A stretch of DNA of 10,185 bases. Origin: JBPCOI01 sp051000395. Lineage in GTDB: Bacteria; Actinomycetota; Actinomycetes; Mycobacteriales; Jatrophihabitantaceae. The DNA is taken from contig JBPCOI010000087.1 in NCBI GenBank assembly GCA_051000395.1, forward strand, positions 1 to 10,185, written 5' to 3'. Below the pieces are notes generated by a model. The model was not told the DNA's origin, did not search any database, and worked only from the letters and a program-made list of their open reading frames with translations. Below are positions 6,307 to 10,185 of this stretch, piece after piece. The position numbers and the translations under genes were made by a program. Position 1 is the stretch's first letter, and every line of letters begins with the position of its first letter.

Positions 6307-6972
6307 ATGCAGCCGATCGCGGGAACGGTCCTCGCCAATCCGATCAGTCCCGACACGTTGCTGTCCGGCTCCGCCGCCCTGCTCATCCTCGCGATCGTGC
6401 TGTTCGCGGAATGCGGCCTGCTCGTCGGCTTCTTCCTGCCCGGCGACACCCTGCTGTTCGCGGCCGGGATCGGGATCGCCACCCATGCCATCACGACGCC
6501 GCTGGCCGCGTTCCTCGTCGTCGCGCCGATCGCGGCGATCGCCGGCAACCTGGTCGGCTACTGGATCGGCTACCGGGGCGGCCCGGTCGTCTTCGACCGT
6601 CCGGATTCGCGGTTCTTCCGTCCTGAGTACGTCGAACGCTCGCACGCGTTCTTCGAGCGGTTCGGGTCGTGGACGATCGTCGTGGGACGGTTCGTGCCGA
6701 TCGTGCGCACGGTCGCGACGGTCATGGCCGGCGTCGGACGGATGCGCTTCGCGCTGTACGCGGTCTACACCCTGATCGGCGGCGTGCTGTGGGCCGACGG
6801 GGTGCTTCTACTCGGCCACGCCCTAGGCAAGATCACGTTCGTCCAGCGCAACAAGGGTTACATCGACTACGCCGTCGTCGCGGTCGTGGTCGTCTCGCTG
6901 CTGCCTGCCGCGGTGCACTACCTGCGCTCACGACGCCGGCCCCGGGCGCGGCGGGTGGCGGAGCGCGACTAG
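6307..6972 (+). CDS. DedA-family (SNARE-associated/VTT domain) membrane protein
   Basis: The 221-residue product is a polytopic inner-membrane protein. DedA/VTT proteins are linked to lipid-carrier (undecaprenyl phosphate or phospholipid) translocation and proton-dependent envelope homeostasis; the substrate here is unknown. Hydrophobic segments lie at about 21-43, 48-58, 63-88, 121-143, 150-171 and 187-204. Family landmarks are Glu35 in LFAECGLLVGFFLPGD (32-47, with the re-entrant LPGD), GNLVGYWIGYRGG (80-92), and FGSWTIVVGRFVPIVRT (119-135) with Arg128 and Arg134. A strongly basic tail (RSRRRPRARR) ends the protein in the cytosol. The frame is open upstream to 6181, but the ATG at 6307 is preferred because the earlier part is not membrane-like and the -10 box is placed 7 nt before it. 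The divergent fba neighbour recalls mycobacterial fba-dedA. The stop TAG (6970-6972) overlaps that of the next gene. Confidence 0.9.
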   Translation: MQPIAGTVLANPISPDTLLSGSAALLILAIVLFAECGLLVGFFLPGDTLLFAAGIGIATHAITTPLAAFLVVAPIAAIAGNLVGYWIGYRGGPVVFDRPDSRFFRPEYVERSHAFFERFGSWTIVVGRFVPIVRTVATVMAGVGRMRFALYAVYTLIGGVLWADGVLLLGHALGKITFVQRNKGYIDYAVVAVVVVSLLPAAVHYLRSRRRPRARRVAERD

Positions 6973-7256
6973 CCGCGGTAGTTCCTGCAGCGCTGGACGA
7001 CGTCGGCCGGGGCGTGGACCGTCGCGCCGAAGAACGACATCGTCAGGTTGCAGTTCTTCACGTGGTCCTCGATGGTGCTGCGCTGCTGCCACACGAGCAG
7101 GCCGAGCAGCACGACGATGACCAGGATGATCAGCCGGCTGATGATCGCGGTGAGGACCAGGCCGACCAGGACGCCGAGCACCACCAGCCCGACGATCACC
7201 CCGACGGCGAGCTTGCCGATCTGGCCAGAGTCGAGCGCGAGGGACGCGGTGCTCAT
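6969..7256 (-). CDS. Small membrane protein with a C-terminal Cys pair
   Basis: The 95-residue product is not a family I can name. A short polar N-terminus (MSTASLALDSGQIGK) precedes two adjacent hydrophobic stretches, about 16-38 (LAVGVIVGLVVLGVLVGLVL) and 42-56 (LIILVIVVLLGLLVW), separated only by SR. This is one long kinked span or a tight hairpin. The ~39-residue tail is polar and carries Cys69 and Cys90 (KNCNL and QRCRNY), which could form a disulfide if the tail is extracytoplasmic. The ATG at 7254-7256 has only a weak GGGGA five bases upstream, and its first bases overlap the stop of a possible 24-codon leader ORF (ATGA). Its stop TAG (CTA at 6969-6971) overlaps the dedA stop, so the two genes converge on a shared CTAG. 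It is divergent from rnj. The strong membrane pattern supports coding; function is unknown. Confidence 0.68.
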   Translation of the reverse strand: MSTASLALDSGQIGKLAVGVIVGLVVLGVLVGLVLTAIISRLIILVIVVLLGLLVWQQRSTIEDHVKNCNLTMSFFGATVHAPADVVQRCRNYRG

Positions 7257-7327
7257 CGGTGTCCCCGCCGTGCCGCCGGCTGGTGGGCGGCTCCGCGCCG
7301 GCTGGCGAGCTCGCTGTGCTCGCGCAT
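7253..7327 (-). CDS. Possible leaderless 24-codon leader ORF upstream of the small membrane protein
   Basis: An ATG at 7325-7327 opens a 24-codon frame beginning MREHSELASRR and ending AARRGHR. Its TGA (7253-7255) overlaps the ATG of the next gene in the arrangement ATGA, typical of translational coupling. TACGGT lies 8 nt upstream of the ATG, the spacing seen for leaderless genes here. The peptide is polar and basic, with no signal or membrane segment. The frame is longer upstream, but no start there has this context. Being so short in GC-rich DNA, it may be chance; the supporting facts are the -10 spacing and the stop-start overlap. If real, its role could be to carry ribosomes into a gene that has a poor ribosome binding site. 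Confidence 0.35.
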   Translation of the reverse strand: MREHSELASRRGAAHQPAARRGHR

Positions 7328-7335
7328 ATCTGCAG

Positions 7336-7341
7336 ACCGTA
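7336..7341 (-). promoter_or_regulatory. Candidate -10 box for the small membrane protein transcript
   Basis: TACGGT on the minus strand is followed by CTGCAGAT and the ATG at 7325-7327. It is back to back with the rnj -10 at 7371-7376, so both promoter regions would share about 30 bp. No -35 is evident on either side. Confidence 0.35.
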
Positions 7342-7370
7342 GCGCCCGATCGTGCTGCCCGCGTGGCCGA

Positions 7371-7376
7371 TAGCCT
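7371..7376 (+). promoter_or_regulatory. Candidate -10 box for a leaderless rnj transcript
   Basis: TAGCCT is followed by six bases (CGGGGC) and the GTG start of rnj at 7383. It matches TANNNT at leaderless spacing and no Shine-Dalgarno sequence is present. The -35 position (around 7348-7353, GATCGT) is unconvincing. Confidence 0.5.
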
Positions 7377-7382
7377 CGGGGC

Positions 7383-9068
7383 GTGACGCCCGATGCGAAG
7401 GACCGCCGCCCCCCGAAACTTCCTGCAGGCGCGCTGCGGGTGGTGGCACTGGGCGGCATCAAGGAGATCGGCCGCAACATGACCGTCTTCGAGTACGGCG
7501 GACGGCTGCTGGTGGTCGATTGCGGGATGCTGCTCGGCAAGACCAACTCGCCCGGCGTCGACCTCACGCTGCCCGACTGGTCGCACTTCGCGGAGCGCCT
7601 CGACGACATCGACGCGGTGGTGCTCACCCACGGCCACGAGGACCACATCGGCGCGCTGCCTTACCTGCTGCGCGAGCGCGGGGGCATCCCGGTGATCGGT
7701 TCGCGACTCACGCTCGCCCTCGTCGCCGCGAAGCTCGGTCAGCAACGCATCAAGCCCGACCTGCGCCGGGTCGTCGAGGGCGAGACGGCGACGGTGGGCG
7801 AGTGGGGGCTGGAGTTCTTCGCGGTCAACCACTCCATCCCCGACGCACTCGCGGTTGCGATCACGGCGGGCCGGCACACCGTGCTGCACACCGGCGATTT
7901 CAAGATGGACCAGACGCCGCTCGACGGCCGGCTCACCGACCTGCCCGGCTTCTCCCGCCTCGGCGACGAGGGCGTGGACCTGCTGCTCGCCGACTCGACC
8001 AATGCCGAGGTGCCCGGCTTCATCCCGTCCGAGCGCGCCGTGGGCACGGTGGTGACCGACGTGATCCACAAGGCGCGGGGACGGGTCATCGTCGCCTGCT
8101 TCGCCTCGCACGTGCACCGGGTGCAGCAGGTGCTCGACGCGGCCGTCTCCTCACAGCGCCAGGTCGCGCTCGTCGGCCGGTCAATGGTGCGCAACATGCA
8201 GATCGCCCGCGAGCTCGGGCTGTTGCGGGTGCCCGACGGCGTCCTGATCGAGCTCAAGCTCGCCGAGGAACTGCCCTCGCAGCGGGTGCTGCTCATCTCG
8301 ACCGGCTCGCAGGGCGAGCCGCTGTCGGCGCTGTCGCGCATGGCCAACCGGGAGCACCAGACGGTGCGCATCGGTCCCGAGGACACCATTCTGCTCGCGT
8401 CCTCGCTGATCCCGGGCAACGAGACCTCGGTAGGGCAGGTGATCAACGGCCTGTCGCGGCTCGGCGCGACGGTGGTGCACAAGTCCACGGCGCTCGTGCA
8501 CGTCTCCGGGCACGCCCCCGCGGGCGAGCTGCGCTACCTGATCAATGCGGTGCGGCCCACGAACCACATGCCGGTCCACGGCGCGTGGCGGCACCTGCGC
8601 GCGCACGCCGCGATCGCGCGCTCGATGGGCATCCCGGACGAACGGATCATGCTCGCCGAGGACGGCACCGTGGTGGACCTCGTCGAGGGACTTGCCACGA
8701 TCACCGGCCGGATCCCCGTCGGCTACGTCTATGTCGACGGCCTCGAGGTCGGCGACATCGGAGACGCGACCCTCAAGGACCGCCGCATCCTCGGCGAGGA
8801 GGGCTTCCTGTCCATCCTGGTGGCAGTCGACGTCGAGGCCGGCAAGGTGGTGTACGGGCCGGAGATCAACTCCCGCGGCTTCACCGACGACAAGAACGCC
8901 TTCGATCCGATCCAGGCCGAGCTGATCGAGGTGGTGGAGAAGGCCGTCGCCGACGGCACGCGCGACTCCGACGCCCTCGCGCACATCGTGCGCCGTACCG
9001 TCGGCCGCTGGGTGGACCGCGAGTACCGCCGGCGGCCGATGCTGATGCCGATGGTCGTCGAGGTCTGA
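7383..9068 (+). CDS. rnj: Ribonuclease J
   Basis: RNase J is a metallo-beta-lactamase/beta-CASP ribonuclease combining 5'-to-3' exonuclease and endonuclease activity in mRNA decay and rRNA maturation. At 561 residues it has family length. The catalytic zinc site is spelled by THGHEDHIG (82-90; His83, His85, Asp87, His88), His150 in VNHS, Asp172 in HTGDFK (169-174) and His399 in MPVHG. LADSTNAE (202-209) and the beta-CASP stretch STGSQGEPLSALSRM (306-320) follow, then VSGHAPAGEL (374-383). A C-terminal domain (from ~445, GYVYVDGLEVGDIG) ends RRPMLMPMVVEV. The GTG at 7383 is used because it precedes a Pro/Lys-rich lead-in and the conserved LRVVALGGIKEIG (18-30), with TAGCCT 6 nt upstream. In mycobacteria, as I recall, rnj follows dapA; no dapA is in this window, so its neighbourhood differs. 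Confidence 0.96.
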   Translation: MTPDAKDRRPPKLPAGALRVVALGGIKEIGRNMTVFEYGGRLLVVDCGMLLGKTNSPGVDLTLPDWSHFAERLDDIDAVVLTHGHEDHIGALPYLLRERGGIPVIGSRLTLALVAAKLGQQRIKPDLRRVVEGETATVGEWGLEFFAVNHSIPDALAVAITAGRHTVLHTGDFKMDQTPLDGRLTDLPGFSRLGDEGVDLLLADSTNAEVPGFIPSERAVGTVVTDVIHKARGRVIVACFASHVHRVQQVLDAAVSSQRQVALVGRSMVRNMQIARELGLLRVPDGVLIELKLAEELPSQRVLLISTGSQGEPLSALSRMANREHQTVRIGPEDTILLASSLIPGNETSVGQVINGLSRLGATVVHKSTALVHVSGHAPAGELRYLINAVRPTNHMPVHGAWRHLRAHAAIARSMGIPDERIMLAEDGTVVDLVEGLATITGRIPVGYVYVDGLEVGDIGDATLKDRRILGEEGFLSILVAVDVEAGKVVYGPEINSRGFTDDKNAFDPIQAELIEVVEKAVADGTRDSDALAHIVRRTVGRWVDREYRRRPMLMPMVVEV

Positions 9069-9078
9069 CCGCGACTCG

Positions 9079-9127
9079 CGATTGCGGTACGGGCGCGTCG
9101 GATTCCGACGCTGTGGTACCGCAATCG
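9079..9127. terminator. 49-nt two-tier hairpin between rnj and map, likely a U-tract-less terminator
   Basis: The outer stem of 12 perfect pairs is CGATTGCGGTAC (9079-9090) with GTACCGCAATCG (9116-9127). Inside, after a symmetric 4x4 internal loop (GGGC/TGTG), a second perfect stem GCGTCGG (9095-9101) pairs with CCGACGC (9105-9111) around ATT. It starts 10 bp after the rnj stop and ends 11 bp before the map -10. No T run follows on the plus strand (the next bases are GCGGGGGCGGG). It would suit an actinobacterial terminator without a U tail, or a 3' stabilising structure. The right arm overlaps the map -35 position. Confidence 0.7.
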
Positions 9128-9138
9128 GCGGGGGCGGG

Positions 9139-9144
9139 CAGAAT
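9139..9144 (+). promoter_or_regulatory. Candidate -10 box for a leaderless map transcript
   Basis: CAGAAT is followed by seven bases (GGGCACC) and the ATG at 9152. It fits NANNNT with the conserved A and T. No ribosome binding site intervenes. The expected -35 position falls in the right arm of the 49-nt hairpin. Confidence 0.45.
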
Positions 9145-9151
9145 GGGCACC

Positions 9152-10021
9152 ATGACGAGGACCGCGCCGCTGCGTCCCGGGACGATCTCCCCCCGGCGTG
9201 CGGTGCCGGCGGCGATCGCCCGGCCGCACTATGTCGACGCTCGCGCCGGCGCGCCGGCGGACATGGACGATCCGCTCGTCAAGGACGCTGCCACGATCGC
9301 CCGGATGCGGGTAGCCGGGAGGATCGCTGCCGACGCGCTCATCGAGGTGGGGCGGCACCTTGCAGTCGGCGTGACCACCGACGAACTCGATCGGGTCGGC
9401 CACGATTTCATGATCGGCGCCGGGGCGTACCCGTCCACCCTCGGCTACAAGGGTTACCCGAAGTCGCTGTGCACGTCGGTGAACGAGGTGATCTGCCATG
9501 GCATCCCCGACTCGCGCCCGCTTGCGGACGGCGACGTCGTCAAGGTCGACGTCACGGCGTTCGTCGGCGGCGTGCACGGCGACACCTGCGCCACGTTCTT
9601 CGCCGGCCGGCCGCGGCCGGAGGTTCGCGAACTCGGTGAGCGCACCCGCGAGGCGATGCTGCGCGGTATCGCCTCGGTTCGGCCCGGACGCCCGGTCAGC
9701 GTGATCGGACGGGTGATCGAATCCTACGCACGGCGCTTCGGCTACGGCGTGGTGCGCGACTACACGGGACACGGCGTGGGTCCGAGCTTCCACACCAAGC
9801 CGACGATCCTGCACTACGACGAACCGCGCGCCGCGACGGTGCTGGAACCCGGCATGACCTTCACCGTCGAACCGATGCTGACCCTCGGTGGGTACGAGTG
9901 GTACGGGTGGGACGACGAGTGGACCATTCTGACCACGGACGGCTCCTGGGTCGCGCAGTGGGAGCACACGATCGCCGTCACCGACGACGGCGCCGAGATC
10001 CTGACCTGCCCGACGCCGTAG
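9152..10021 (+). CDS. map: Type I methionine aminopeptidase (MapB-like)
   Basis: Map removes the initiator methionine from nascent proteins. The 289-residue product has all five dinuclear-metal ligands: Asp133 (KVDVTA), Asp144 (HGDTCA), His207 (TGHGVG), Glu240 (FTVEPM) and Glu271 (QWEHT), plus His116 in NEVICHGIPD (111-120). YPSTLGYKGYPKSLCTSVN (93-111) is characteristic. A ~40-residue N-terminal extension rich in Pro and Arg (LRPGTISPRRAVP, 7-19; IARPHYV, 22-28) closely recalls mycobacterial MapB, where such an extension is thought to contact the ribosome or partner proteins; that role is inferred here. The ATG at 9152 keeps this extension and has CAGAAT 7 nt upstream. The stop TAG (10019-10021) lies inside the first unit of a 23-bp tandem repeat, so the last two codons are shared with the array. 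Confidence 0.96.
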   Translation: MTRTAPLRPGTISPRRAVPAAIARPHYVDARAGAPADMDDPLVKDAATIARMRVAGRIAADALIEVGRHLAVGVTTDELDRVGHDFMIGAGAYPSTLGYKGYPKSLCTSVNEVICHGIPDSRPLADGDVVKVDVTAFVGGVHGDTCATFFAGRPRPEVRELGERTREAMLRGIASVRPGRPVSVIGRVIESYARRFGYGVVRDYTGHGVGPSFHTKPTILHYDEPRAATVLEPGMTFTVEPMLTLGGYEWYGWDDEWTILTTDGSWVAQWEHTIAVTDDGAEILTCPTP

Positions 10022-10103
10022 CACCCGCGGCGCCCATGCCGTAGCGCCCGCGGCGCCCATGCCGTAGCGCCCGCGGCGCCCATGCCGTAGCGCCCGCGGC
10101 GCC
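10015..10103. repeat. Tandem repeat, 23-bp period, nearly four copies, beginning inside the map stop region
   Basis: Units start at 10015, 10038, 10061 and 10084. Each reads GCCGTAGCGCCCGCGG followed by CGCCCAT. Copy 1 has A for G in GTAGCACCC, and copy 4 loses identity after about 20 bases. The TAG of GCCGTAGC in copy 1 is the map stop codon, so the array starts within the coding sequence. The units are rich in CCGCGG and GGCGCC palindromes and could fold in RNA. Confidence 0.93.
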
Positions 10104-10185
10104 GCCGCGGTGGCGCGCCCCCATCGCGTCTGCCAAAACGAAATCCGCGGGCCGCGACACGATCACGCTATCTGCGGCAATATGC
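10104..10185. other. Non-coding right flank, possible start of the next promoter region
   Basis: After the 23-bp array comes a GC-rich stretch, then a locally AT-richer patch (CCAAAACGAAATCC, 10133-10146) and GCTATCTGCGGCAATATG near the edge. An ATG at 10182-10184 is cut by the window edge, so nothing can be said about a reading frame. The patch may belong to the promoter of a gene to the right. I see no RNA gene or coding frame here. Confidence 0.3.

Noticed and set aside
7383..9151. Long plus-strand frame overlapping rnj out of phase and running into map as one 889-codon frame
   Set aside because: The first two-thirds is low-complexity Arg/Ala sequence out of phase with RNase J. The map part is in frame only because stops are rare. 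It is not a fusion protein.

Overview
This is a high-GC, densely packed stretch of an actinobacterial chromosome. The gene order fba (class II aldolase), then a DUF3151-type protein, then purA, with a DedA-family gene divergent from fba, resembles the mycobacterial fba/purA neighbourhood as I remember it. The methionine aminopeptidase also resembles mycobacterial MapB. I cannot name the genus from the sequence. No phage, transposase, CRISPR, toxin-antitoxin, tRNA or rRNA gene is visible. Codon use is uniformly GC-rich, and I see no coding island that looks acquired.

Layout. On the minus strand, reading right to left from about 6.16 kb: fba (fructose-bisphosphate aldolase), a DUF3151-like small protein, purA (adenylosuccinate synthetase), a secreted lipoprotein with a PQQ-type beta-propeller, purD (GAR synthetase), and a single-span membrane protein cut by the left edge. 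On the plus strand from 6.3 kb: a DedA membrane protein. It converges on a small minus-strand membrane protein and shares the four bases CTAG with it as stop codons. That small gene is divergent from rnj (ribonuclease J), which is followed by map (type I methionine aminopeptidase, MapB-like). PurD and PurA both serve purine synthesis, Fba is central glycolysis/gluconeogenesis, and RNase J and Map act on RNA and nascent proteins. These are housekeeping genes and do not form one dedicated pathway.

The unusual content is between the genes. (i) A 50-bp element with 11-bp inverted arms and a 28-bp spacer occurs twice, each time just upstream of a minus-strand start codon. The outermost base pair differs between the copies but stays complementary in both. 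(ii) Three unrelated short tandem arrays with periods of 31, 19 and 23 bp, each of about four copies, fill the purD/lipoprotein gap, the lipoprotein/purA gap and the map 3' end. The 19-bp array begins with the right arm of one 50-bp element. (iii) A 49-nt two-tier hairpin lies between rnj and map. (iv) A -10-like hexamer sits only 6-8 nt before the start codon of purD, the lipoprotein, dedA, rnj, map and a possible 24-codon leader ORF, which suggests extensive leaderless transcription. In contrast, purA and fba have good Shine-Dalgarno sequences.

I see no clear new enzymatic or defence system. The best candidate for something undescribed is the GATCTTC-containing intergenic repeat family. Its function and genome-wide distribution cannot be settled from this window alone.
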